Source of the DNA: Verrucomicrobiales bacterium
Lineage (GTDB): Bacteria; Verrucomicrobiota; Verrucomicrobiia; Verrucomicrobiales; DEV007
Assembly (NCBI GenBank): GCA_007123695.1
Contig: SLGN01000421.1
Location: 1 to 13,787 of the forward strand
Length of the DNA stretch: 13,787 nucleotides
Direction of reading: 5' to 3'
Positions within the stretch are counted from its first letter, which is position 1. Each line of letters begins with the position of its first letter. Below are positions 1 through 7,884 of the stretch, one piece after another. Made by a program: the position numbers and the translations under genes. The notes under the pieces are model-generated. The model saw only the letters and a list, made by a program, of their open reading frames with translations, was not told where the DNA came from and did no database searches.

Positions 1-1
1 C

Positions 2-3000
2 ATCAACGTCTACGCCGGAGTGGACACGCGGATGCCCATCTCCATCAACCGAACCGCAGGAACGGTCAACGCCCAGGTGGGGCAGACAGGCAACGTGGTC
101 CTGCAGGCAAGTCAGGAGTGGAAGACCTCCAACATGCAGACCAGTGCCTTCGTGCAGATTGGCCACGGGGGAGTTGGGCAGATGGGTGAGTTCTTCGGTG
201 ACATTCACGTGGAGGCCGGTGGCAGCGTGGTGTTGCAGGGGGGCACAGCGACGCGCACTCACGCGACCATCGGCCACACCGTCGCGGCTCTGGTTGACTG
301 GAACCTTACCAACAATGCTGACCAGCAGTTGCGCTTCTTTGCTACAGCTTCCGACTTCGACAATCCCAACCTCCGTCGAGGTGAACTCTTCTCGGGGCGT
401 GTGACCACCGGTTTCGACCCGGCCATCGACCCGCACGCCGCCGCCCGGATCACCGATCCGCTCTATTTCCGGGGACGTGACCGGGAGATTGGCGACACCA
501 GCAATGAGTACAATGGCTTCCAGCGCGGCTTCGCGCCGCTGACCCTGGCACCCGATGGACCCGTGACTGTCGAGGCGCTGGACGGCAGCGTGATCACCGG
601 CATGCATGGCGACATCACTGTGATCGCCCGCAACGGCACCGTCCAACTGGAGGCAGGGACTACGCCCGACGACACCAACCAGCTCACCAACAGTGACAAC
701 ATGCACCGCGAGGGACGCTTCGCCCAGATCGGCCACGGCGGCACCGGTTCCGCCCAGGACGACCAGAACATGGGGTCTGGCTTCCGCATCGGCTCTTTGA
801 CATCCAATGCCAACACCTCGCGCGAGGACGTGCGGTTCCAGATCACCACCGATCCCGACGCCGATCCGGAGACTTCTTCGGGCGGACTCTCGCAGGTGAC
901 CGCGGGCGGATCTACCCTGAACCGTAGTCCAGCGCTGATGGGCATCACCGGCGATATTTTTGTGAAATCCGGGGGCAACATCGACCTGCTGGCGGGCAAC
1001 GACATCCATGACTTCGCCCAGATCGGACACGGCGGGGCGGCCTTGGCCGACTACGAAACCTCTTCCTTCATCCTCGGGGATGTGCAGGTGTCGGCCGGCG
1101 GAGACCTCACCCTGCGCGGTGGCGGATTCCTCTTCAACGAGGGGCGTCGCGGCAACTTCGATCTCCGGGCGTGGGCGCAGGTGGGACACGGGGGCTACCG
1201 TACCGGATTCTTCATGTTCAATGGCGACATCGATGTTTCGGTTGGCCGCGATCTCGGTCTGACCGGGGGTGCCTACGCCGCTACCTACGCCCAGATCGGC
1301 CATCAGGGCTTCGAATCTTGGGGCCAGTCCGGGGGGAACTTCTCGCGGGGAGAGCACTTCCTCTACGACGGGAACGTCGCACTGGTGCACAGCGTGCTCG
1401 ACGCCGGGCAGGCCACCGTGGAATACACTTTCACCGATTTCGACGGCAATGTGACCAACCAGTCGCGTAGCTTCGGCACTGCGGGCACCCTGCTGGGCGG
1501 TCGCAACACCGCCAACGTCAGCGTAGCTGTCGGCGGCGACATCCGTATGAACCATCTTCCCGATGCCCACCGCCAAAACTGGCGTTCCGAATTGCGCGGA
1601 GAGGTGAACCCAGAAAGCCAGACCCAAGGCACAAGGACGCAGCGCTCGCACGTGATGATCGGCCACGGAGGGGTGAGCACCCGCGCCTTCCGCAACAACA
1701 ACCCATTGGGCAACTACGGCAACAAGATCGGGGACATCCGCGTCAGCGCTGGCGGGAGCATCATCATGGAGAACGCCGGGGAGGCACGCGAGGTGCCCCA
1801 CCCATTCCTCCTGGTGGACGGAACCGCCGATCCCACCGGATCGGTCACCTACGGGTTGGAGCCAACCATCGTAGTGCGCGGGGGCGGCACGGACCGTTGG
1901 ACCCGCATCGGTCACGGTCTGGGGAGCGACACGGACCGGGTTGATGGATCCTCGACCCTCTTTGCGAACTCGACCGATTTGGCGGGAAACATCACCGTGA
2001 CGGCCGGCGGAGACATCATCGTTGACGCCAGCGCGGCGGACGCCAACGAAAACCCGCGCAACCTTGACTCTCTCTTCGGGGCGGCGAACCCCTCGCGACG
2101 CAACCCCGTCGTCATCGGCCACGGGGCGGTGGTCGACGCCCTTGACGCCGTGGTGCTGGGCAACGGTGAGTTGGTCAACGGCATCGCCGCGAGTTCGAAC
2201 ATCACGGTTGTGTCGGGTCGCGACATCGTGCTCCGCGGTGGCAAGGGGGTGGAGGGCTCGTCGGCCCAGATCGGTCATGGATTCAGCTCGGACGTAGGCA
2301 ATGATCCGGCACGTCGCTTCGGCATTCCCACCGGTTTCACCGGGAACATCAGCGTGAGTGCGGCCCGCAACCTGACGCTCGAGGCGGGCCACACCGCTTG
2401 GGTGGAGATGCCGGGAGGCATCCGCGGCTTGGCCCAGACCGTGGCCGGCGCGTTCGCCGCCATCGGCAATGGTGGCTTCATGATGGATCGTGCTCCCGCC
2501 CACGGCGACATTACCGTCTTCGTCGGCGGCGACATGTCTGTCATCTCCCAGCAACGCACCCAGGTCGGGACAAATACCGGAAGCGAGACGGGAGTTTACG
2601 TTCTCGCCAACCCGGAAGGATCCACCGCCATCGACCATGTCGCGAGTGCCTTCAACTTCGCAAAGGTTGGCCATGTCAACGCCGAGAACGGCAACCGCAC
2701 CACCGGCACAGGTGACCAAGTCCGCGCCTCAGACCAGAGCGGCGACATCAAGGTCGTCGTCACCAACAACCTCACCCTGCGCGGCGGGACAACGCCCGAC
2801 ATGAACACCCAGCCGATATACGGCGCCTTCGCCCAGATTGGGCACGGCGGTCCCAGCATCGGGGGCGACACCATCGGCGACATCACCGTCCTCGTCGGGA
2901 ACAATCTCAACGCCTTTGGCGGCACCACCAACGTGGGCTCCGAGATCCCGAACAATCCGAACAACTACACGATGATCGGGAACGGGGACTGGATCTTCAA

Positions 3001-4117
3001 CGCCTCCAGCAGCCCCGTTGCCCTCTTCCGCTCTGGGGCCGGGGGAACCCGCCGCGGCGACATCCAAGTCCTCGTCGGCAACAGCGCCGTCTTCGACCGA
3101 AGTCTTGTCGGGCACGCGGATCCGCGCGTATCGGTCCGGTTCACCTCCGGCGACGTCAGCATCGGAGTCAGCCGGAACAATCCGTTCTTCGGAGGAACCG
3201 GCACGCTCACCGCGATCAACAACAGCGCCTTCTTCAGCGGAGGATCCGTTCTCGGTGGATCCCAGATGAAGTTCTTCATGCCGGCGCGAAGCAACAACCT
3301 CATCAGCGGCAGCACCCTCATCAACAGCACTTCGGTCGGATTCGCCGAGGCTCCCCGGGATTTCGCCGGTTCCTTCAACCGCGCCAACGGGATCCTCGCA
3401 GGCCGCGCCGACGAGGTCTACCTGACCCCCGATCTGTGGTGGGACCGCCAGGGCCGCGCAGCCCAGGCAGGCTTCTCCGGAGGCGGCACCTTCCCCGGCG
3501 ACGCGGTCAGCGGCCAGGGCGGAGCCCTCGCGTTTGTCGAAAGCCCCGGCGGACTCCTCAACCTCGAAGAACTCCAGCCCGGCTCTCTCGGTGGCAGCAT
3601 TCCACTCTACCGCGACAACCATGGGATCAGTGGTCCCGGGCGCTACACTCTTTTCTACGATGCCATCACTGCGGTTTCGAACAACTTCCCCGTTCAGCCG
3701 GTCGATCCCGTCATTCCCCTTCCTCCCTCTCTCACCGACTTCACGGGCTTCTTCACCCCCCAGTTGCTCTTCGCCGAGACCTACGACGCCTTCTTCCGCG
3801 ACCAGTATATGTGGGACGGCATCGGCGGGGAAATGGACAATCTCTTCGCAGTCCTCGGACTGTTCGAGCGCGACTCCGAGACGGTCGAGGAGTCCGGGGC
3901 AACGAGGCTTGAGCGCCGTCTCGACCAGCTCTTCGGCAAGCGCCGCGATCCCGACTCGTTCGAAGAGCGGGCCGAGAGGGAGCGCAGCCGCCGCGCCCGC
4001 GGTTCGGCACCGGGTGCTCTCGGCATGTCCTACCACCTCTTCGTGCCCGGCACCAACCAGTATTCCAGCTTCCAGGTGTTCGGCCACCAGGCCGGCAACT
4101 TCTACCCGGAGCTGTGA
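2..4117 (+). CDS. Giant repeat exoprotein, TpsA/filamentous haemagglutinin-like (5' partial)
   Basis: The frame is open to the window edge. The GTG at 20 is an internal valine, because coding continues upstream as I-N-V-Y-A-G, so the N-terminus and any signal peptide or TPS secretion domain lie outside. The visible 1371 residues have almost no cysteine and are rich in Gly, Asn, Asp, Thr and Val. They carry 15 copies of an IGHGG-like anchor, usually followed by a G-D-I-x-V-x-x-G-G-x-L-x-L-x-G-G strand-turn pattern. That periodicity is typical of secreted right-handed beta-helix proteins. Repeats end near 3140. A low-repeat region follows, then a Pro-rich spacer near 3690-3740 and a tail (about 3750-4117) with an Arg/Glu-rich, probably helical stretch at 3900-4005. 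The next gene encodes a TpsB-type transporter, so I infer export by two-partner secretion and a surface or adhesive role. No enzymatic motif is visible. The repeat family itself is not one I can name. Confidence 0.75.
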   Translation: MNVYAGVDTRMPISINRTAGTVNAQVGQTGNVVLQASQEWKTSNMQTSAFVQIGHGGVGQMGEFFGDIHVEAGGSVVLQGGTATRTHATIGHTVAALVDWNLTNNADQQLRFFATASDFDNPNLRRGELFSGRVTTGFDPAIDPHAAARITDPLYFRGRDREIGDTSNEYNGFQRGFAPLTLAPDGPVTVEALDGSVITGMHGDITVIARNGTVQLEAGTTPDDTNQLTNSDNMHREGRFAQIGHGGTGSAQDDQNMGSGFRIGSLTSNANTSREDVRFQITTDPDADPETSSGGLSQVTAGGSTLNRSPALMGITGDIFVKSGGNIDLLAGNDIHDFAQIGHGGAALADYETSSFILGDVQVSAGGDLTLRGGGFLFNEGRRGNFDLRAWAQVGHGGYRTGFFMFNGDIDVSVGRDLGLTGGAYAATYAQIGHQGFESWGQSGGNFSRGEHFLYDGNVALVHSVLDAGQATVEYTFTDFDGNVTNQSRSFGTAGTLLGGRNTANVSVAVGGDIRMNHLPDAHRQNWRSELRGEVNPESQTQGTRTQRSHVMIGHGGVSTRAFRNNNPLGNYGNKIGDIRVSAGGSIIMENAGEAREVPHPFLLVDGTADPTGSVTYGLEPTIVVRGGGTDRWTRIGHGLGSDTDRVDGSSTLFANSTDLAGNITVTAGGDIIVDASAADANENPRNLDSLFGAANPSRRNPVVIGHGAVVDALDAVVLGNGELVNGIAASSNITVVSGRDIVLRGGKGVEGSSAQIGHGFSSDVGNDPARRFGIPTGFTGNISVSAARNLTLEAGHTAWVEMPGGIRGLAQTVAGAFAAIGNGGFMMDRAPAHGDITVFVGGDMSVISQQRTQVGTNTGSETGVYVLANPEGSTAIDHVASAFNFAKVGHVNAENGNRTTGTGDQVRASDQSGDIKVVVTNNLTLRGGTTPDMNTQPIYGAFAQIGHGGPSIGGDTIGDITVLVGNNLNAFGGTTNVGSEIPNNPNNYTMIGNGDWIFNASSSPVALFRSGAGGTRRGDIQVLVGNSAVFDRSLVGHADPRVSVRFTSGDVSIGVSRNNPFFGGTGTLTAINNSAFFSGGSVLGGSQMKFFMPARSNNLISGSTLINSTSVGFAEAPRDFAGSFNRANGILAGRADEVYLTPDLWWDRQGRAAQAGFSGGGTFPGDAVSGQGGALAFVESPGGLLNLEELQPGSLGGSIPLYRDNHGISGPGRYTLFYDAITAVSNNFPVQPVDPVIPLPPSLTDFTGFFTPQLLFAETYDAFFRDQYMWDGIGGEMDNLFAVLGLFERDSETVEESGATRLERRLDQLFGKRRDPDSFEERAERERSRRARGSAPGALGMSYHLFVPGTNQYSSFQVFGHQAGNFYPEL
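158..3121 (+). repeat. 15 degenerate IGHGG-anchored protein repeats with variable spacing
   Basis: Inside the exoprotein the motif I/V-G-H/N-G-G (often preceded by A-Q) recurs. The anchor Ile/Val codons begin at 158, 269, 728, 1022, 1181, 1295, 1658, 1907, 2114, 2270, 2462, 2666, 2837, 2975 and 3107. Most are followed, before the next anchor, by G-D/N-I-x-V and then G-G-D/N-L/I-x-L-x-G-G. Distances between anchors run from 111 to 459 bases (37 to 153 residues). The anchor is therefore conserved while the inserted segments differ in length and sequence. Copies are diverged at DNA level, which argues for old duplication and not recent slippage. Structurally this fits beta-helix coils with loops of varied size; that reading is inference. 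Confidence 0.8.
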
Positions 4118-4253
4118 AGCAAGGATTCGCCGGAGACAGTTCTCGAAGCGGCGACGATTCAAAAAATTGAAGTTTCCTCTTGCGAAGGGGCTCAGTAGAT
4201 TTCAAGATCCGGTGATACGTGGATCCCTCCCGAATTGTCCGACTCCGGAACCG
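4118..4253 (+). other. Intergenic spacer between exoprotein and transporter
   Basis: 136 bases between the two same-strand genes. I see no convincing -35/-10 pair, no terminator hairpin with a T-run, and no Shine-Dalgarno-like AGGAGG ahead of the ATG at 4254. This agrees with read-through co-transcription from upstream, with leaderless-like or SD-independent initiation as in several other genes here. Confidence 0.4.
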
Positions 4254-6785
4254 ATGAAGTCCCTGACCGCCAAAGCCATCTCCGCCCTGCTCCTTTTCTC
4301 CGCTCTCGAACGGGCGCAGGCGCAGGATTCGGATCTCGGCGGTCTTCCTCCCCTTCCGAATCTCGATCTCGGGGATCCGGAACGCAAGATGTCCTGGCGC
4401 GAAAAACGGGAACGCACCCGCCGCGCCGAGGAAAGCCGTTACGAGGGCAACGTCGTCCGCCGTGCCGACGACGACGCGGGTCGCGCCACTCTTGGCCAGC
4501 GGCTCTCCAGCGCAGCAAGCCAGAAAAAGGCGGCAGTTCCTCAGAAAGTTACCGTCCAGAGTTCCCTTCCTTCGACCGAGGACGGCATCACTGCGAGCGG
4601 ATCCCGCCTCCGCGCCTTCGGCGACGACCGCTATTGGGGCGAGATGCCCCCTCCCACTCCGGAAGAGGCGCTCATCGATCTCCCCCCCGCTCCCGACCTG
4701 CGCACTCCCGATCAAGTGACCCGCCGCGAGCGCATCCGCGACATGCGCGTCGCCAAGTTCGATCAGCGCAAGGCCGAGCTAGAGGCGCTGCGCGAAGAGA
4801 AGGAAGCCCGCCAACGCGCCGTCGTGAACCGTCCCGAAGCCGACCCGTCCACGGCGCTGGTCCTTGTCGAATCGCAGTCCCGCATGGGCAGCGGCTTCAT
4901 TGGCAACCAAGAGGCACCGCAGACGGTAGGGGAGGGGACTCTCCGGCCCTTCAACGAGGGTTCCACCTTCTTCAAAGACAACCAACTTCTCTACCGCGGC
5001 AACAATCCCGAGCCGAAGCCCGCCGTCTGGTGGAAGCGCGGGACCAACGAGCCGAGCGGTCCGGTCGAGGCCAAGCCGAAGTGGGAGTGGCGGAATCCCT
5101 TCGCCGCGACCAACGACGATGTCCAGCCCGTCACCTACAGCGTCCCGCGGGAGTCCGACTCGCGTGCCGGTGGCTACGCCGCCGCCGTCGCCTCCCAGGA
5201 GGGAACTTCTCTCACCTCCAACCTCCGTGGGATCCGCGTGGTCCGCTCGACCCGCGAGGTGGTCTCCAAAGGTTCCCCCGGTGCCTTCTCCGGAGTCGTC
5301 ACAGAGGGAGTCGATCTGCCTCCGAGGGTCTACAACGTTCTCTCCTCGCGGATCGGCAGTCCGCTTACCCTCGGGTCGCTCAACGAAATGGTGCGCGAGG
5401 CCGTTATCGCCTACCGTCGAAGCGACCTGCCCGTCGTCGATGTTCTCGTGCCCGAGCAGGAGATCACCTCCGGCGTTCTCCAACTCGTCATCATCGAAGG
5501 CCGTCTCGGCAATGTCCTCGTTGAGAATGCCAGCGACTCCGAGTCGCGCAACCTCGCCCGCCAGATCCGCTCCCAGCGAGGTGAGGTCATCCGCGAGAGC
5601 AAGCTCACCGACGACCTCAACTGGATCAATAAGCACCCCAACCGCCAAGTCGATCTCGTCTTCAGCCCCGGCGGCGGCTACGCCGAAACCGACATCATTC
5701 TCCGGAACGAGTCGAACCGCGAGCTGGTCGGCTACTTCTCCCTCGACAACTCCGGCAACTCCGCCCTGGGCGAATCGCGCGCGCTTCTCGGCGCTTCGTG
5801 GACCGGTCCTCTCTTCTTCGGCAACGACTCCATCCTCAGCTACCAGTTCACGACCAACATTGATGACGCCGCCACCCTCTACGGTCATAGCGGGGTCTTC
5901 TCGTCCTACCTGCCGTGGAGGCACCAGCTCACCCTTCTCGGGGCCTATGTCTTTACCGAGGCGCCGGTGCCGCTCGGAGACGGAGCCCTCTTCACCAGCG
6001 GTGGCGCGAACAAGCAAGGCAGCATGCGCTACGGCATCCCCCTCCCCGGCATCGGACCGGTTTCGCACGAGTTCGAACTGGGAATGGACTTCAAGTCGAA
6101 CCAGACCGCTTTGGCCTTCGACCAGATTCAGGTTTTCGACTCCACCGCCGAAATCGTCCAATACAGCATGGGCTACAACATCGTCGCACGCGACCGCACT
6201 GGTGTCTGGCGCGGTTCCGCGACCGTCGTGAACAGCCCCGGCAACGCCACCAACAAGAACAACGACTTTGTTTTCCAATCGCAGCGTGCCGGAGCCACCG
6301 CCGCCTACACCTACGGCCTCGCTACGATCGAGCGCGACCAGCAACTGCCGCAGGGATGGTCCGCCTACGCCCGCGTTCAGGGCCAGGCTTCCAACAGCAA
6401 CCTTCTCGCGACCGAGGCGCTCGGTGCTGGCGGCTTCGACAGCGTCCGGGGTTGGGAACAGCGCATCATCCTCGGAGACAGCGGCGTGGTCTTCTCGACC
6501 GAACTTCGCACCCCGATCTGGTATCCGTCCACCTTCCTCGGATTCGGGAATGTCCAGGATGGAGCCTACGGTCTCATCTTCTTCGACTATGCCTCGCTGT
6601 CTGCGGCCCAGCCCACGCCCGGATTGCCGTCGGATTTCGAGATCGGTTCCGTCGGTCTCGGCGTGCGCTACCAGCGCGACAACTGGCTTTCGCTGCGCGT
6701 CGATTACGGCTTTCAAGTCATCGAAGAAGGCTTCGAAGACGGGAACGTCGGCCGCTGGGAAATCGGGGCCACGGTCACTTTCTGA
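4254..6785 (+). CDS. TpsB-type outer-membrane transporter (ShlB/FhaC/HecB family) with long N-terminal extension
   Basis: 843 residues from the ATG at 4254. I chose this start because it gives a clean signal peptide (K3, hydrophobic 8-17, cleavage after A-Q-A at about 21-23), although the frame is open further upstream through the exoprotein gene. Residues 25 to about 320 are a Pro- and charge-rich extension with a helical Arg/Glu/Lys stretch near 155-192. Two POTRA-like domains follow: about 325-418 (GVDLPP, then the IIEGRLGNV strand) and about 419-487 (NKHPNRQVDLVFSPG, ending in a DIIL strand). The beta-barrel covers about 488-843, with the Omp85-superfamily VRGW motif at 731-734 (VRGY in most members) and a C-terminal Phe. 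Family members bind the secretion domain of a TpsA partner in the periplasm and pass it through the barrel. The upstream gene, 136 bp away on the same strand, is the obvious partner. The usual family length is roughly 550-600 residues, so the extra length lies in the extension. Confidence 0.88.
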   Translation: MKSLTAKAISALLLFSALERAQAQDSDLGGLPPLPNLDLGDPERKMSWREKRERTRRAEESRYEGNVVRRADDDAGRATLGQRLSSAASQKKAAVPQKVTVQSSLPSTEDGITASGSRLRAFGDDRYWGEMPPPTPEEALIDLPPAPDLRTPDQVTRRERIRDMRVAKFDQRKAELEALREEKEARQRAVVNRPEADPSTALVLVESQSRMGSGFIGNQEAPQTVGEGTLRPFNEGSTFFKDNQLLYRGNNPEPKPAVWWKRGTNEPSGPVEAKPKWEWRNPFAATNDDVQPVTYSVPRESDSRAGGYAAAVASQEGTSLTSNLRGIRVVRSTREVVSKGSPGAFSGVVTEGVDLPPRVYNVLSSRIGSPLTLGSLNEMVREAVIAYRRSDLPVVDVLVPEQEITSGVLQLVIIEGRLGNVLVENASDSESRNLARQIRSQRGEVIRESKLTDDLNWINKHPNRQVDLVFSPGGGYAETDIILRNESNRELVGYFSLDNSGNSALGESRALLGASWTGPLFFGNDSILSYQFTTNIDDAATLYGHSGVFSSYLPWRHQLTLLGAYVFTEAPVPLGDGALFTSGGANKQGSMRYGIPLPGIGPVSHEFELGMDFKSNQTALAFDQIQVFDSTAEIVQYSMGYNIVARDRTGVWRGSATVVNSPGNATNKNNDFVFQSQRAGATAAYTYGLATIERDQQLPQGWSAYARVQGQASNSNLLATEALGAGGFDSVRGWEQRIILGDSGVVFSTELRTPIWYPSTFLGFGNVQDGAYGLIFFDYASLSAAQPTPGLPSDFEIGSVGLGVRYQRDNWLSLRVDYGFQVIEEGFEDGNVGRWEIGATVTF

Positions 6786-6839
6786 TCCCGGATCGCCGAG
6801 TTCGGGAACAATCTCCGCGGGAAAGGTCTTCGCCTGACC

Positions 6840-6854
6840 GGGCTGCGCCAGCCC
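6840..6854. terminator. Short hairpin between convergent genes (weak)
   Basis: A perfect 6-bp stem, GGGCTG/CAGCCC with a 3-base loop, lies in the 139-base gap between the transporter stop at 6785 and the SDR stop at 6925. There is no T-run on either strand, so as an intrinsic terminator it is only suggestive. Nothing else of note appears in this gap. Confidence 0.25.
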
Positions 6855-6924
6855 ATGCGTGCTGCTGCGGAGACATTTCCCGTTTCTCGACGCGGGAGTG
6901 ATTCGCCGCCGGGCAACGCTGCCT

Positions 6925-7689
6925 TCAGTAGACGGCCCGGCCGCCCGAAAGGTCGAAGGTGAAGGCGGTGCAGAACGATGCCTCGGGCGACACGATCCAG
7001 CAGCTCATGTTGGCCACCTCCTCGAGAGTGCCGCAGCGCTTCATCGGAATCTTGTCGGTCATGTATTTGACCTGATCAGGATGAATGCCGTCCACCATGG
7101 GCGTGCGGATCACTGCCGGAGCGATCGCGTTCACAGTGATACCGGTCTCGGCAAACTCCTTCCCGGCTGATTTTACGAGCCCGATGACCGCCGCCTTGGT
7201 CGCTGAGTAGGGGCTCATGCCCGCATTTCCTTCCTTGCCTGCGATGGATGCGAAATTGAGGACCCTTCCGTAGTTCCGCGGCTCCATCGCGAGCAGGGCG
7301 TGCTTCGTCATGAGAAAGGTGCCGCGGAGGTTGATTGCTGTCTCGAGGTCCCATTCCTCCACCGTCACCTCGGTGATGCGGCGGTTCGTCGGACCTACGA
7401 TCGCGGCGCAGTTGACGACGATGTCGATGCGGCCGTCGATGCTGCGGGAGGCGACGGATGCGAAGCCCGACTGCACGGCGTCTTCGCAGGAGATGTCGAC
7501 GGGTTCGGAATGGACGGCGTGTCCGGACGAGGAGAGCTCCACCGCCGTGGCTGCCGCTTTTTCCGGAGCAACATCGAAAATGGTGACCGACGCGCCTTCT
7601 GCGGCGAGGCGGGCGGCGATGGCCTTTCCTATGCCGTCCGCGCCACCGGTTACGATGGCAACTTGTTTGGAGAATCGCGGGTCGTGCAT
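6925..7689 (-). CDS. SDR-family NAD(P)-dependent oxidoreductase
   Basis: 254 residues, a normal length for a classical short-chain dehydrogenase/reductase. Cofactor-binding motif TGGADGIG is at 14-21. Asp39 at the end of the second strand points to NAD(H) over NADP(H). Asp65 (VDIS) matches the adenine-contacting acidic residue. The catalytic set is Asn120, Ser148, Tyr161 and Lys165 (YSATK). Two family motifs are altered: the usual NNAG is NCAA (93-96) and the usual PG after strand 6 is PA (191-192). The C-terminus FDLSGGRAVY resembles sugar-acid or FabG-like members. Substrate cannot be read from sequence: 3-oxoacyl-ACP reductase is the default name, and a deoxy-sugar-acid dehydrogenase is an alternative. 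It stands alone, convergent with the transporter and divergent from the LysM gene. No Shine-Dalgarno is seen before the ATG. Confidence 0.92.
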   Translation of the reverse strand: MHDPRFSKQVAIVTGGADGIGKAIAARLAAEGASVTIFDVAPEKAAATAVELSSSGHAVHSEPVDISCEDAVQSGFASVASRSIDGRIDIVVNCAAIVGPTNRRITEVTVEEWDLETAINLRGTFLMTKHALLAMEPRNYGRVLNFASIAGKEGNAGMSPYSATKAAVIGLVKSAGKEFAETGITVNAIAPAVIRTPMVDGIHPDQVKYMTDKIPMKRCGTLEEVANMSCWIVSPEASFCTAFTFDLSGGRAVY

Positions 7690-7787
7690 GCTGGTGTGTC
7701 GGAGGGGGTGAAAATTTCCGCGTTGAAGTTCAAAATGCGGGCGGCTGCGGAGAAATTCGCCTAAAAAGAAATGAATATCAAGGTTTG

Positions 7788-7815
7788 TTGAAAATTTTAT
7801 AAAATCCGTTAAGAT
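7788..7815 (+). promoter_or_regulatory. Sigma70-like promoter for the LysM gene
   Basis: TTGAAA (7788-7793), a 16-base spacer and TAAGAT (7810-7815) lie in a strongly AT-rich pocket that stands out from the GC-rich surroundings. The predicted start near 7822 leaves a ~60-base leader. That leader holds two short inverted repeats: CGGATC/GATCCG at 7825-7830 and 7848-7853, and CCGTT/AACGG at 7851-7855 and 7866-7870. These could form competing hairpins or an operator; I cannot tell which. The same 195-base region (7690-7884) must also carry the promoter of the divergent SDR gene, for which I see no clear boxes. Confidence 0.5.
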
Positions 7816-7884
7816 TTTCGGTATCGGATCCTAGGAAATTCCGTCACGATCCGTTTTTCGTACAGAACGGAACCTCTTCCCATC

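Noticed and set aside
2729..4162. A 477-codon open frame on the minus strand under the exoprotein gene
   Set aside because: It is antisense to a well-supported beta-helix protein, has Glu/Ala/Gly/Val-rich composition typical of GC-rich shadow frames, and shows no recognisable domain.
3534..4253. Upstream extension of the transporter frame to 3534
   Set aside because: It overlaps the exoprotein in another frame, is Ser/Pro/Arg-rich without structure, and would bury the good signal peptide that begins at 4254.
4779..6716. A 645-codon open frame on the minus strand under the transporter gene
   Set aside because: It mirrors the transporter codons, and its protein has no motif, signal or structural pattern. 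The sense strand has clear POTRA and barrel features.
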